The notes beneath the pieces were generated by a model. The model saw nothing but the letters and a program-made list of their open reading frames with translations. It was not told the DNA's origin and did not search any database. Below are positions 21,234 through 30,578 of a stretch of DNA of 64,000 nucleotides, piece by piece. How positions within the stretch are numbered: the first letter of the stretch is position 1; the number at the start of each line of letters is the position of its first letter. The stretch is from Helicobacter canadensis MIT 98-5491. GTDB lineage: Bacteria > Campylobacterota > Campylobacteria > Campylobacterales > Helicobacteraceae. The position numbers and the translations under genes are program-made. The stretch lies in the NCBI RefSeq assembly GCF_000162575.1, contig NZ_CM000776.2, positions 1,559,846 through 1,623,845 of the forward strand. The letters are read 5' to 3'.

Positions 21234-22153
21234 TGCAAAGCCTAAAAGAAATCCAAGCAAAACGCAATCTAGTATTAAATCACAAACACATTGCACCCTT
21301 ATTTGAATCCCTAAACTCCTTGCAAAGCCTTCCCCAAAATGAGCTAGAAAACGCCACTTTTAGCTTTGATGATTTTATTAATCTCTCTTTGCCCAATCTC
21401 ACAGAATCTTCACTCCACCACATTACAGAAGTAGCAAAAACCCTTATCCCTTGGAGAAAGGGACCTTTTAAAATTAACTCTTTGGAGATTCTTAGCGAGT
21501 GGAATAGTGCCATTAAATACAATCTCCTAGAACCTCATCTAAATTTACAAGGCAAAATTATAGGAGATATTGGCTGCAATAATGGCTATTATATGTTTAG
21601 AATGCTTAAAGAAAATCCTAAAAAAATCATCGGCTTAGATCCTATGCCCTTATGCAAGTTACAATTTGACTTTATGCAATTTTTTATCCAAGATTCAAGG
21701 CTTGATTTTGAACTTTTGGGCATTGAAGATTTGCCTTTTTTGGATATTAACTTTGATATTTTATTTTGCCTTGGAGTGCTTTATCATCGCAAAAGCCCCA
21801 TTGATTCGATTAAGATTATCTACAATTCCCTAAAACAAGGTGGAGAAGCAATTTTTGATAGTATTATCATAGAAGGGGATGAGGAAATCGCCCTTTGCCC
21901 ACGCAACAAGCGCTATGCCAAAATGCCCAATGTCTATTTTATCCCAACCTTAAAAACCTTTATAAACTGGCTAGAATTTTGCGGCTTTAAAGAAATTACG
22001 CATATTGCGACCTTAAAAACAGGCATTGATGAACAAAGAAAAACGCCTTGGAGCAATGCAGAGAGTTTGGAAGATTTTCTAACTCCCGACAAAACAAAAA
22101 CCATAGAAGGCTACCCTGCTCCACAAAGAGCCTATCTCAAAGTAAAAAAATAG
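21233..22153 (+). CDS. cmoB: tRNA U34 carboxymethyltransferase CmoB
   Basis: Uses carboxy-SAM to make 5-carboxymethoxyuridine at tRNA wobble U34. About 306 residues from ATG 21233, whose ATG overlaps the stop of the lipoprotein gene; a TTG three bases earlier is possible but less likely. Landmarks: PWRKGPFKI, the SAM loop IGDIGCNNGYYMFRM, GLDPMPLC and LGVLYHRKSP, all CmoB-like. Its partner CmoA, which makes carboxy-SAM, is not in this window. Confidence 0.92.
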   Translation: MQSLKEIQAKRNLVLNHKHIAPLFESLNSLQSLPQNELENATFSFDDFINLSLPNLTESSLHHITEVAKTLIPWRKGPFKINSLEILSEWNSAIKYNLLEPHLNLQGKIIGDIGCNNGYYMFRMLKENPKKIIGLDPMPLCKLQFDFMQFFIQDSRLDFELLGIEDLPFLDINFDILFCLGVLYHRKSPIDSIKIIYNSLKQGGEAIFDSIIIEGDEEIALCPRNKRYAKMPNVYFIPTLKTFINWLEFCGFKEITHIATLKTGIDEQRKTPWSNAESLEDFLTPDKTKTIEGYPAPQRAYLKVKK

Positions 22154-22320
22154 GTCAAATCGTGGCTATAAGATGCTACATTTGACACACTCAGCCCTAT
22201 CCTGCAAAGATTCTACTACACAAAATAATTCTTAATTAACCCCCACTCTACACAAAACTAAACACCCACAAAAAAACCGCCAAACCTTTTTAAATAAAAA
22301 TGAGAATAATTTCTAAAATA

Positions 22321-22331
22321 TATGCTATAAT
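22321..22331 (+). promoter_or_regulatory. yceI promoter (-10)
   Basis: TATGCTATAAT, a consensus extended -10, about 33 nt before the ATG at 22364; AAAGGA lies between. An AT-rich imperfect inverted repeat just upstream (near 22300-22315) might be an operator but is too weak to assign. Confidence 0.7.
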
Positions 22332-22363
22332 CCTTGCATCTTATCTCAAAAAAGGATTGTTTG

Positions 22364-22906
22364 ATGAAAAAATTTCTTTCTATCTCAGCTCTTGTTGCTT
22401 TACTTAGCTGCCCACTTTTGGCTCAACCTTATGTCCTAGACCCAAACAACTCTCAAGTGAATTTTGAAATTTCTCATCTCAAACTCACTAAAGTAGATGG
22501 AAAATTTGATAAATTTAGTGCCAATATTGACTATGATACAACCACAAAAGTCCTAAATTCGCTAGAAGGTAGCGTTGAAATTGCCTCTGTTGATACAGCC
22601 AACGCCAAACGCGATGAGCATTTAAACGCGGCAGATATTTTTGATTCTAAAAAATATCCAAATATGACTTTTAAAATGACTAAGTTTGAAGCAGGCAAAA
22701 TTTATGGGGATTTAACCATCAAAAACACTACAAAGCCTATCGTGCTTCAAAGCACAGAAACACTTAATGGTGCGACTCTGCAAATTCAAGCTAGTGCAAC
22801 TATTAAGCGTTCTGATTTTGGTGTAGTATGGGAATCTAATCTAAAAAATAGCCTTGTAGGCGATGAAGTTAAAATCCTACTCACACTCACTGCTAATCCA
22901 CAATAA
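22364..22906 (+). CDS. YceI-family periplasmic lipocalin-like protein
   Basis: 180 residues from ATG 22364 (AAAGGATTG before it). Sec signal MKKFLSISALVALLSCPLLA, then a YceI beta-barrel: YVLDPNNSQVNFEISHL, GSVEIASVDTANAKRDEHL, DIFDSKKYPNMTFK and a C-terminal SDFGVVW. Family members bind isoprenoid-type lipids and are often acid- or alkali-induced; the exact ligand is unknown. It is a single-gene unit with its own promoter and terminator. Confidence 0.92.
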   Translation: MKKFLSISALVALLSCPLLAQPYVLDPNNSQVNFEISHLKLTKVDGKFDKFSANIDYDTTTKVLNSLEGSVEIASVDTANAKRDEHLNAADIFDSKKYPNMTFKMTKFEAGKIYGDLTIKNTTKPIVLQSTETLNGATLQIQASATIKRSDFGVVWESNLKNSLVGDEVKILLTLTANPQ

Positions 22907-22934
22907 CTTTAGAGTTTTCTCTAAAGTTTTATTT
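22905..22934 (+). terminator. Terminator after yceI
   Basis: Perfect 10-bp stem AACTTTAGAG / CTCTAAAGTT with a 4-nt loop, followed by a T-rich run. The left arm begins in the stop codon. Confidence 0.8.
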
Positions 22935-22972
22935 GCTTTAGAATCTACTTTATCAATCTACATTAATACCTT

Positions 22973-22983
22973 TATGCTATAAT
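22973..22983 (+). promoter_or_regulatory. Promoter (-10) of the radical SAM gene
   Basis: TATGCTATAAT about 33 nt before the ATG at 23016, with an AGGAAAAG ribosome binding site. Confidence 0.7.
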
Positions 22984-23015
22984 CTCAAAAAATCCCTTAA
23001 TTATTAGGAAAAGCT

Positions 23016-23939
23016 ATGAATATCATTTTTGGACCCGTTGCTTCAAGAAGGTTTGGAGAATCGCTAGGTGTAGATCTCTCACCCCAAACTAAACAATGCA
23101 ATTATGACTGTCTCTATTGCGAACTAGAGGGTAAAAAAGCTCAAGATTCTATGCAAGAAATTTTAGAAGTTGATACCATCCTAACTGCCATAAAAGAAGC
23201 TTTAGATAAATTTAAAAATATTCAATCCCTAACTATTACTGCAAATGGGGAACCTACACTCTATCCTAACTTATATGAATTAATGTTGCGACTAGAAGAC
23301 ATAAAAGGCGACACACAAACCCTATTGCTAACCAATGGCTCTTTACTTTGGGATTTAAGTGTTTCTAGGGCTTGTTTGCTATTTGATAAAGTCAAATTCT
23401 CTCTTGATGCCATCTCCCAAGAAATCTTTAAAAAAATTGACAGACCCATTAAAAATATTTCCCTAGAGCAAATCTTGCAAGGAATCTACCAATTTAGTGC
23501 AGACTTTAGCGGAGAACTTTATGCAGAAATTCTTTTTGTCAAAGGCGTGAATGATGATCCAAAAGAAGTGCAAAAAATGGCAAGATTCCTAGCACCAATG
23601 CAACTAAAAAGACTAGACATAGGCAGTATTGATAGACCACCTGCTTACAGAGTTAATCCTATTTCACAAGAATCGCTAGAAAACTTTGAAGCAATTTTTA
23701 AAAGCTATGGCATACCTGTGTTTTTACCCAAGCGAATCACAAGCCCCAAAAAAGACAATTTAGAACTCTCAAAAGATGAGATTCTAAAAACCCTAGCCCT
23801 GCGTCCTATGAGTAAAGCAGACATACAAAGCCTGTGGAATGAAACAAGCATTCAAAGGCTTTTAGAATTACAACAACAAGGGATTCTTTCTCTAACCAAC
23901 ATTAATGGAGTGGAATTTTTCAGCATCAAAAATAAATAA
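23016..23939 (+). CDS. Radical SAM protein (COG0731-type)
   Basis: 307 residues. The cluster motif CNYDCLYC (Cys28, Cys32, Cys35) follows the characteristic N-terminus FGPVASRRFGESLGVDL. A (TITANGEPTL) SAM-binding segment and a C-terminal winged-helix-like tail (LALRPMSKADIQSLW) are also seen. The substrate of this family is not established to my knowledge. It stands alone behind its own promoter. Confidence 0.85.
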   Translation: MNIIFGPVASRRFGESLGVDLSPQTKQCNYDCLYCELEGKKAQDSMQEILEVDTILTAIKEALDKFKNIQSLTITANGEPTLYPNLYELMLRLEDIKGDTQTLLLTNGSLLWDLSVSRACLLFDKVKFSLDAISQEIFKKIDRPIKNISLEQILQGIYQFSADFSGELYAEILFVKGVNDDPKEVQKMARFLAPMQLKRLDIGSIDRPPAYRVNPISQESLENFEAIFKSYGIPVFLPKRITSPKKDNLELSKDEILKTLALRPMSKADIQSLWNETSIQRLLELQQQGILSLTNINGVEFFSIKNK

Positions 23940-23983
23940 ATTTAAGCCTTTTTGGAGCTACAATAAACTTGCTTAAATTATTT

Positions 23984-24124
23984 TTGATTGCAAATAAAAA
24001 TAAATTATTTTCTATCGAGGATCTTACATTAATCCTTTTTGGAGTTGGTGCAATTCTTATATTGATCGCTTTTTTCACCTTCAAAAAAATCAACACACTA
24101 CAAAATCATAATGCAAACACATAA
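23984..24124 (+). CDS. Possible small single-membrane-span protein
   Basis: 46 codons from TTG (another TTG at 23969 is possible): a hydrophilic start, one strong membrane helix (LTLILFGVGAILILIAFF) and a polar tail. No good ribosome binding site is seen, and its 3' end overlaps murJ on the other strand by 19 nt. The clean helix with charged flanks makes it worth listing; coding status is unproven. Confidence 0.35.
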   Translation: MIANKNKLFSIEDLTLILFGVGAILILIAFFTFKKINTLQNHNANT

Positions 24125-25515
24125 GATTTAAAAAGCCAAATAAGCATAGATTCCAAAGACAATAAAACAAAAATATAAAAAGCCCATCGAGGCTTCTTTA
24201 GAATCTCTACAAATCTCCCCCAACCAAAATAATGCAAGGTTAGAAAAAACACAAAAAAACCACTAATACTTCCCGCTATTGCCAAACCAACCGCGCCATA
24301 AAACCGCATTAACACAAGCGAACAAATTGTCCCAACACCCAAAGAAAATGCGGTGATTTTCGCTGCTAGGGCTTGTTTGTTTTGTGAATAAAGCCACAAA
24401 GAAAAGATTCTAGAAAGCCCAAAAGGCAAAAGCCCAAGCATATAAGCGCTAAAAACCGCCGCTGTCTCTAGCGTATCCTCACGCCCAAACTGCCCCCTCT
24501 CAAACAAAAGCCAAATAATTTCATTTTGCAACAAAACCCCGCCAATCACACAAGCCCCAAGCAAAAAGCACAAAAGCCAAAAAGAACGAGAAAGCTCCCT
24601 TAGGGCTTTTGATTCTTCCTTTTCTTTGAGATATTTAGCAACCAAGGGAAAAAGTGCTGTGGAAGTTGCTATGGCAAAAATCGCTAGGGGAAGCTGAAAG
24701 ATTCTATTTGCATAATACAAATACGAAATCGACCCACTTGTCAAAAAAGATGCCAAAAGCGTATCAATAAAAGAAGCTAGTTGTGCACTAGAACTCCCAA
24801 CCATTGCAGGAAAAAATTGCTTATAAAAGGATTTCACACTAGCATTGACTGCTTCTTTTTTACTCTCTAATTCCCTAAATCCAACACACAAAAGCCTAAA
24901 AAACTTCAATCTCCACATCGGATAAAAATGCAATAAAATCTGTGCCACTCCACCGGCTAAAACTCCATAACTAAGCCACAAAACTGCTTCATAAGCAGGA
25001 CTATTGCGTGCTAAAAACAAAGCCACAATCATTGCCAAATTTAAAAGTGCCGGAGAATACGCCCACGCGGTGAAATTTTGCTTATATTGTAACATTGCCC
25101 CCAAAAAAGTTACCACAAAAACCAAAAGTAAATACCAAAAATTAATCGCTACCAAAGGTGCTGCAAGCACGATATTCTCATCACTAAACCCATAAGCCAA
25201 AACCTTAGTAACTTCTTTTTGAAAGCCCCAAACTAGCATTGATAAAACAAATAAGATTCCGCAAAAAACTGCAAGAATCTTTAAAGCAAATCCACCGCGG
25301 AATCGTGCTTGAAAAAAACTAGGCAAAAAAGCTTGATTGAATGCCCCTTCACCAAAAATTCTCCTAAAAAGATTAGGCAATTTAAAAGCTACAAAAAAAA
25401 TATCGCTATAAATCCCAGCTCCAAGAGTGCTAGCTGTCATTAAATCCCGGATAAATCCTAAGATTCTTGAAGTTAAGATTCCACTGCTATTAGTTAAAAA
25501 AGCTCTTAAAAACAT
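24106..25515 (-). CDS. murJ: Lipid II flippase MurJ
   Basis: 469 residues with about 14 membrane segments of the MVF superfamily. The N-terminus (SSGILTSRILGFIRDLMTA) and FGEGAFNQAFLPSF are typical of MurJ/MviN. It moves lipid II across the inner membrane for peptidoglycan synthesis. Divergent from the FapA-like gene at 25599 with an 83-nt gap that can hold both promoters. Confidence 0.95.
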   Translation of the reverse strand: MFLRAFLTNSSGILTSRILGFIRDLMTASTLGAGIYSDIFFVAFKLPNLFRRIFGEGAFNQAFLPSFFQARFRGGFALKILAVFCGILFVLSMLVWGFQKEVTKVLAYGFSDENIVLAAPLVAINFWYLLLVFVVTFLGAMLQYKQNFTAWAYSPALLNLAMIVALFLARNSPAYEAVLWLSYGVLAGGVAQILLHFYPMWRLKFFRLLCVGFRELESKKEAVNASVKSFYKQFFPAMVGSSSAQLASFIDTLLASFLTSGSISYLYYANRIFQLPLAIFAIATSTALFPLVAKYLKEKEESKALRELSRSFWLLCFLLGACVIGGVLLQNEIIWLLFERGQFGREDTLETAAVFSAYMLGLLPFGLSRIFSLWLYSQNKQALAAKITAFSLGVGTICSLVLMRFYGAVGLAIAGSISGFFVFFLTLHYFGWGRFVEILKKPRWAFYIFVLLSLESMLIWLFKSYVFAL

Positions 25516-25598
25516 TTGTCATTCTCTTTATGTAATCTTTTTCTTATGGGGTTTTTGATAAAATAGGGCAATATTTTTACATAAAAAGCTTTTAGAAT

Positions 25599-27386
25599 AT
25601 GTTAAAAAAAGATTTAAACTCATTTAGACCTTATTATATCAATGAATGCGAGGATATTAAATTTGCTTTTAAACAAATTGCCTCTCAATTAAATTGCAAT
25701 TTAGATTCGCTTGATTTTGAATTACGCGGAATCACAACCTATGTCAAAAAAACTTACGATTACTCTCCCCAACCGCTAAAAGAAAGCGAAACCGATAGTT
25801 TTTTAAGTCATTATAACAATCTCTTAGAGCCTAATCTTATTATCTCTCAACGCTACTCCATTCTTATTTTCAAAAAAGAAAAGAAAGAAACTCGATTCCA
25901 TATGCTCACTGATAAATCTTTTTCTCAAGCTTTTTTAGTGTTTCGTGCAGGATTTGTGTTTAACCCACAAGAATTTGAAAATCTCTATCTCCAAATCAAA
26001 AAATTCAAGGCGTGGAATCGCATTTTATTTTTCAAAGAAGAGGAAGAAAAGAAGGCTTTAAAAGGGTTTTTAAATACTTTAGAATACCCGCTAAAACAAG
26101 AAGTTAATTATCTACTCTCTCAAAGCTTTGGCTACATTCCACCAAGTGAGAGTTCGCTTGAATTCAAAAAAGAAGTAACTCAAAATTTCCAAACGCTTAT
26201 AGCCAATGAAATCATTTGCATCTTTCACAAAGCCACCAAAGGAAAGCCTGGCAGAAATATCCGTGGCGAATATATTATTCCTGAAAATCCAAAAACCCTT
26301 GATCAGCCCTGCACACTTAAATTTGATCCTGATAGCATTAAACCTGTAGAAACTCCCCTAGAGATTCGCTATCTTACTGCAATTGGAGGAATTTTAAAAT
26401 ACGAAGACAACTATCTCTATATAGAAAATACCCTAGAAACTAAAGAGGTCAATCTCAAAACCACTGGATCACTTATTGGCAAGATTGAAAGTGGGACAGA
26501 AATCAATATCACTGAAACTGATTCACTCAAAGAAGCACTTGGACAGGGTATGAAAGTCCAAGCCTCCAAAATCAATATCCAAGGCAATGTCGGAGCCAAT
26601 GCACAAATTAATGCCAATGAAGTTTTTATCGGAGGATTCACACATCAAGATTCTAAAATCTATGCCACAACAGCCACTATCAAAAACCACAAAGGTTATC
26701 TCCAAGCCAAAAATGTCAAAATAAAAACTTTAGAGACTGGAATCATTGAAGCCCAAAGGGTAGAAGTGGAACAAATGTATGGAGGCAAAATTTATGCAGA
26801 AGAAATCATTATCCAAACCCTACATTCAAACGCCTTTTTATACGCTACTAAAAGCATTGAAGTTTCCCTTATGCAAAAGGGCGAAAACCGATTCTATATC
26901 GCTGCTAATTATAGCCTAGAGAACAAGGCACTATACCAAAAGCTTTTAGACCAAAAAGATTCTTCAATTAAAGAAGCTATTTTGCTCACCAAAGAGCTAA
27001 AAGTTGAAAGTTTAGAACTGCAAAAAATCAAAAATACTGCCGATGAAATGCGAAAGATTCTAATCCATTACAAAAACACCAATACAAATCCTCCAAGCTA
27101 TTTGCTTGCCAAATTTGAAGAATACCACACACGAGTAATCGCACTCAAAGAAAAAAGAGCAAAAATCAATACTCTAAGCGAGCTCTCAAAACAAGCCTAT
27201 AACGCTTTAAACAGGCTTGATTCTGCCACTAAAGATGGCACTATTGTCGTGCAAAGTGGTTGGGTGGGATACAATGAAATTCATTATGTTTTCTACTCTC
27301 CCAAAAAAGAATTTATGCTAATCCCTAAAATGGGAGAGCCCTCAAAAGTTATTTTTAAAAATGATAAAATCCATTTAGTTTTATAG
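25599..27386 (+). CDS. FapA (flagellar assembly protein A)/DUF342 family protein
   Basis: 595 residues. The C-terminal two-thirds carries the DUF342 features: GKPGRNIRGEYI, then a repetitive right-handed beta-helix-like region (IETTLETKEVNLKTTGSLIG through MYGGKIYAEEIIIQ, about residues 280-430) and a coiled coil near 460-540. Bacterial FapA-type proteins have been linked to flagellar placement and assembly. It has no signal peptide. It is the first gene of a run with ruvA, rimO and tilS (gap to ruvA 8 nt). It is unrelated to the Pseudomonas amyloid gene of the same name. Confidence 0.82.
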   Translation: MLKKDLNSFRPYYINECEDIKFAFKQIASQLNCNLDSLDFELRGITTYVKKTYDYSPQPLKESETDSFLSHYNNLLEPNLIISQRYSILIFKKEKKETRFHMLTDKSFSQAFLVFRAGFVFNPQEFENLYLQIKKFKAWNRILFFKEEEEKKALKGFLNTLEYPLKQEVNYLLSQSFGYIPPSESSLEFKKEVTQNFQTLIANEIICIFHKATKGKPGRNIRGEYIIPENPKTLDQPCTLKFDPDSIKPVETPLEIRYLTAIGGILKYEDNYLYIENTLETKEVNLKTTGSLIGKIESGTEINITETDSLKEALGQGMKVQASKINIQGNVGANAQINANEVFIGGFTHQDSKIYATTATIKNHKGYLQAKNVKIKTLETGIIEAQRVEVEQMYGGKIYAEEIIIQTLHSNAFLYATKSIEVSLMQKGENRFYIAANYSLENKALYQKLLDQKDSSIKEAILLTKELKVESLELQKIKNTADEMRKILIHYKNTNTNPPSYLLAKFEEYHTRVIALKEKRAKINTLSELSKQAYNALNRLDSATKDGTIVVQSGWVGYNEIHYVFYSPKKEFMLIPKMGEPSKVIFKNDKIHLVL

Positions 27387-27394
27387 GAGACAAA

Positions 27395-27970
27395 ATGATT
27401 ATTGCCCTAGAAGGAAAAATCTTCGCCAAAGAACCCACTAAAATAGCAATCAATTGCACTGGAGTTGTCTATGAAGTTTTTATCTCTTTACAAACAAGTA
27501 ATCAAATCACTCAAAACAAAGGCGATTCTATTACGCTGCTAACCACACACATTATTCGCGAAGACGTACAAAATCTCTTTGGCTTTTTAGAATCTAGTGA
27601 AAAAAAACTCTTTGATACACTCATTAAAATTAATGGCGTAGGTCCCAAAGTTGCTATGGCGATTCTCTCTACCTACACACCACAAACTTTTGCTAAAGTG
27701 GTAGAGGGCAATGACATTAAATCCATGCAAAGAGTGCCCGGAATTGGTCCAAAAAGTGCAGGGAGAATCCTAGTAGAACTCTCTGGCTGGTCGCTAGAGC
27801 TAAGCCAAAATGAGACAAATCACAAAGATTCAGATTATAATCAAGTTATTCTAGCCCTTGAATCGCTAGGCTATAAAAATGATATTATTCAAAAAGCCAT
27901 TAAAGGTTTAGAAAAAAATGAGGTGGGGCAAATGGTTAAAGCCGCACTTAAAAAAATACAAGGTTTATAA
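27395..27970 (+). CDS. ruvA: Holliday junction DNA helicase subunit RuvA
   Basis: 191 residues: an N-terminal OB fold (MIIALEGKIFAKEPTKIAIN), two helix-hairpin-helix motifs (LIKINGVGPKVAMAIL; MQRVPGIGPKSAGRIL) and the C-terminal domain III that contacts RuvB. It binds four-way junctions and works with RuvB and RuvC; ruvC is at 63388 in this window and ruvB is not. One base separates it from rimO. Confidence 0.96.
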   Translation: MIIALEGKIFAKEPTKIAINCTGVVYEVFISLQTSNQITQNKGDSITLLTTHIIREDVQNLFGFLESSEKKLFDTLIKINGVGPKVAMAILSTYTPQTFAKVVEGNDIKSMQRVPGIGPKSAGRILVELSGWSLELSQNETNHKDSDYNQVILALESLGYKNDIIQKAIKGLEKNEVGQMVKAALKKIQGL

Positions 27971-27971
27971 A

Positions 27972-29303
27972 ATGCAAAAAAAACTTCATCTTATTTCATT
28001 AGGTTGCACTAAAAATCTCGTTGATAGTGAGGTTATGCTAGGCAAACTTAGCGAATATGAAAACACACAAGAAATCAATGAAGCCGATGTGGTTATTGTC
28101 AATACTTGTGGATTCATCGAAGCAGCAAAAAAAGAAAGTATCCAAACGCTACTAGAAGCCCTAGAAACAAAAAAACAAGGGGCAATTCTAGTAGCTAGTG
28201 GCTGTCTTAGCGAACGCTATGCTAAGGAATTAAAAGAAGAGATTCCTGAACTTGATATTATCACTGGCGTGGGAGATTATGACAAGATTGACAAAATGAT
28301 AGAAGAACGCCAAAAAGGAGAGAAAATCCTCTCTAATGCAAAGGGAGTCTTTTTGGCAGATGAAACCAACAAGCGAATCATTAGTGGATCAAAAATACAC
28401 GCTTACATCAAACTCTCAGAGGGCTGTAATCAAAAATGCAGCTTTTGTGCTATTCCAAGCTTTAAGGGCAAATTGCATTCACGCACACTTGAATCCACTC
28501 TAAAAGAAGTGCGCAATCTTGCCTCTCAAGGCTATAGTGATTTTACCTTTATTTCTCAAGATTCTAGCTCTTATTTACGCGACTTAGGGATTAAAGATGG
28601 ACTAGTGGAGCTTATTAGTGGCATTGAAGATTTAGCTAAAGAGGGAGTGAATATTAAAAGTGCGAGAATCCTTTATCTCTACCCTGCCACCACCTCTAAA
28701 AAGCTTATTCAAAAAATCATTGATTCGCCAATTTTTCACAATTACTTTGATATGCCCTTGCAACATGCCTCCCAAAAAGTGCTTAAGACTATGGGTAGGA
28801 ATGGAGAATTTATGGAGCTATTAGAAATGATGCGAAAAGCTCCAAATAGCTTTGTTAGAACTAGCTTTATTTTAGGGCATCCTGGTGAGGGAGAAGAAGA
28901 ATTTGAAGAACTTTGTCAATTAATAGAAAATTTTTCTTTTGATCGAATCAATTTCTTTGCTTACTCCAAAGAAGAAGGAACAAAAAGTGCCACAATGGAA
29001 CAAATCCCTAGCAAAACAATTCATTCAAGGTTAAAGAAAATCAATAAAATCTTTACAAGCCAATACCAACAAAATCTTAAAAAATTAAAAGGTGCAGAAG
29101 TTACAGCACTTATTGAGGGCAAATCCAAAGAACACGAATTTTTCTATGCTGGGCGTGAGTTAAGATTTGCCCCTGAAATTGATGGGGAAATTTTAATTAA
29201 TGACAAAACCATTGATGAAGAAATCACAAGTGGTTATTACAAAGTAAAAATCACCGAAATCGCAGGGGAAGATATTTTAGGTTGCGTGATTGGAAAAGCC
29301 TAA
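27972..29303 (+). CDS. rimO: Ribosomal protein S12 methylthiotransferase RimO
   Basis: 443 residues from ATG 27972, which follows the ruvA stop by one base. Three domains: UPF0004 with cysteines in SLGCTKN (Cys12), NTCGF and SGCLSERY; radical SAM with CNQKCSFC; and a C-terminal TRAM domain. It methylthiolates an Asp of S12. The N-terminal 'LGCTKNLVDSE' is the RimO rather than the MiaB form. It overlaps tilS by 14 nt. Confidence 0.95.
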   Translation: MQKKLHLISLGCTKNLVDSEVMLGKLSEYENTQEINEADVVIVNTCGFIEAAKKESIQTLLEALETKKQGAILVASGCLSERYAKELKEEIPELDIITGVGDYDKIDKMIEERQKGEKILSNAKGVFLADETNKRIISGSKIHAYIKLSEGCNQKCSFCAIPSFKGKLHSRTLESTLKEVRNLASQGYSDFTFISQDSSSYLRDLGIKDGLVELISGIEDLAKEGVNIKSARILYLYPATTSKKLIQKIIDSPIFHNYFDMPLQHASQKVLKTMGRNGEFMELLEMMRKAPNSFVRTSFILGHPGEGEEEFEELCQLIENFSFDRINFFAYSKEEGTKSATMEQIPSKTIHSRLKKINKIFTSQYQQNLKKLKGAEVTALIEGKSKEHEFFYAGRELRFAPEIDGEILINDKTIDEEITSGYYKVKITEIAGEDILGCVIGKA

Positions 29304-30279
29304 ATTAGAATTTTTAGAAGAATTAAAAGGTGCAAAAAATCTCCTTGCTTTTTCAGGGGGATTAGATTCAACAGCACTTTATTTTCTGCTTAAAAGCTAT
29401 GGAATTGCCTTTGATATAGCAATAGTGGATTATGGAATAAGACAACAATCACACCTAGAAATCTCAAGAGCAAAAACACTCTGCTTTTGGGATAACAAAC
29501 AATGCTACACACTCAAAGCTCCAAAAATCAATAAAAACTTTGAAGCAAATGCAAGGGCGATTCGTTATGATTTTTTTACCTCTTTAGTCTCTCAAAATTC
29601 CTATCAAAATCTTATTTTAGCCCACCAACTCAATGATAATTTAGAATGGTTTTTAATGCAATTTTGCAAAGGAACTAGTATAGAAAATATGCAAATACCC
29701 CCCAAAAGCCTCTTTTGGAAACAAAATCAAAAAACCTGCTACATTCTCCGCCCTATGATTTTTCTACCAAGAATCACGCTTCAAATGTATTTGCAAACCC
29801 ATAAAATCTTTTATTTTGAAGATTCTAGCAATGCAGATACCGCCTATAAGCGAAATTATTTTAGAAAATATTTTGCCAACCCTCTCATTCAAAATTTCCA
29901 AGGCGGAATTCAATTTAGCCTAGAACTCCTTGCAAAAGAGCATTCCAAGACAGATTTAGAAGACTTAGGAGGTTTTTTTGTCTTTAAACACAATGCCCTT
30001 AGTCTCTATTATATCGACAAGGCTTCCAAGAAACTAGGCTACTGCCTAAGCAAAATCCAAAAACAGCAATGCCAAACCCACCTAACTCAACAAGAATTTT
30101 CTATCGTTTTAGGCGGCAAAATCGCCCTAGAAAAATCCCAAAATCAAATCTGTATTTTTCCCTACACGCATTATAAACTCACCAAAGCCCAAAAGGAAAC
30201 TTTCCGCAAAAATAAAATCCCAAAAAAATTTCGCTTCTTTTTAGCCAAAAAGGGATTGATTGATTTTACCTTATTCTAA
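29290..30279 (+). CDS. tilS: tRNA(Ile)-lysidine synthetase TilS
   Basis: 329 residues from a TTG inside the end of rimO. The PP-loop SGGLDSTA (residues 22-29) and the HQLNDNLEWFLMQFCKGT region are typical. It modifies C34 of the minor tRNA-Ile so that it reads AUA; essential in most bacteria. Shorter than E. coli TilS, as usual in this phylum, with a Lys-rich C-terminus. Confidence 0.93.
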   Translation: MEKPKLEFLEELKGAKNLLAFSGGLDSTALYFLLKSYGIAFDIAIVDYGIRQQSHLEISRAKTLCFWDNKQCYTLKAPKINKNFEANARAIRYDFFTSLVSQNSYQNLILAHQLNDNLEWFLMQFCKGTSIENMQIPPKSLFWKQNQKTCYILRPMIFLPRITLQMYLQTHKIFYFEDSSNADTAYKRNYFRKYFANPLIQNFQGGIQFSLELLAKEHSKTDLEDLGGFFVFKHNALSLYYIDKASKKLGYCLSKIQKQQCQTHLTQQEFSIVLGGKIALEKSQNQICIFPYTHYKLTKAQKETFRKNKIPKKFRFFLAKKGLIDFTLF

Positions 30280-30299
30280 AATTTCTATAAACCAAAAAA

Positions 30300-30308
30300 T
30301 GCTAAAAT
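30300..30308 (+). promoter_or_regulatory. Promoter (-10) of the small gene at 30339
   Basis: TGCTAAAAT, an extended -10, 30 nt before the ATG, followed by GAAAGG as a ribosome binding site. Confidence 0.55.
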
Positions 30309-30338
30309 CTAATTATCAACCAAAAAAGAAAGGCAACA

Positions 30339-30578
30339 ATGTTTGAACGAATTGATTCTCTGCTAAAAAAAATCGAAGAAGCACAAGCCGAAATAGAATT
30401 TCTCCTAAGATTGGCTAAAATTTCTTTTGTGGATTATGTTATGATAAAGCGTGGCTCTCAAGATATGCCACCCTCACTAGATATGTGGAATCTCCAACAA
30501 ATCGATGAAGAAGTCTCCAAGCTCAAAGAAGCCATTGATAGTCTCAATAAAATCAAAAAAGAAGTGCTAACTTGGTAA
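30339..30578 (+). CDS. Small coiled-coil protein, function unknown
   Basis: 79 residues, acidic, with heptad-like helices at both ends (MFERIDSLLKKIEEAQAEIEF; IDEEVSKLKEAIDSLNKIKK) and a conserved-looking middle (VDYVMIKRGSQDMPPSLDMW). No signal or membrane segment. It has its own promoter. Its 3' end overlaps bcp on the other strand by 12 nt. I recall similar small conserved proteins in Helicobacter but no function. Confidence 0.72.
   Translation: MFERIDSLLKKIEEAQAEIEFLLRLAKISFVDYVMIKRGSQDMPPSLDMWNLQQIDEEVSKLKEAIDSLNKIKKEVLTW

Noticed and set aside
22295..22320. Fur-box-like sequence before yceI
   Set aside because: Only a weak imperfect inverted repeat in AT-rich DNA; no better than chance.
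25599..27386. Link between the FapA-like protein and the Fap-like export operon
   Set aside because: The shared name is coincidental: this is the DUF342 flagellar-assembly family, not the Pseudomonas amyloid operon.
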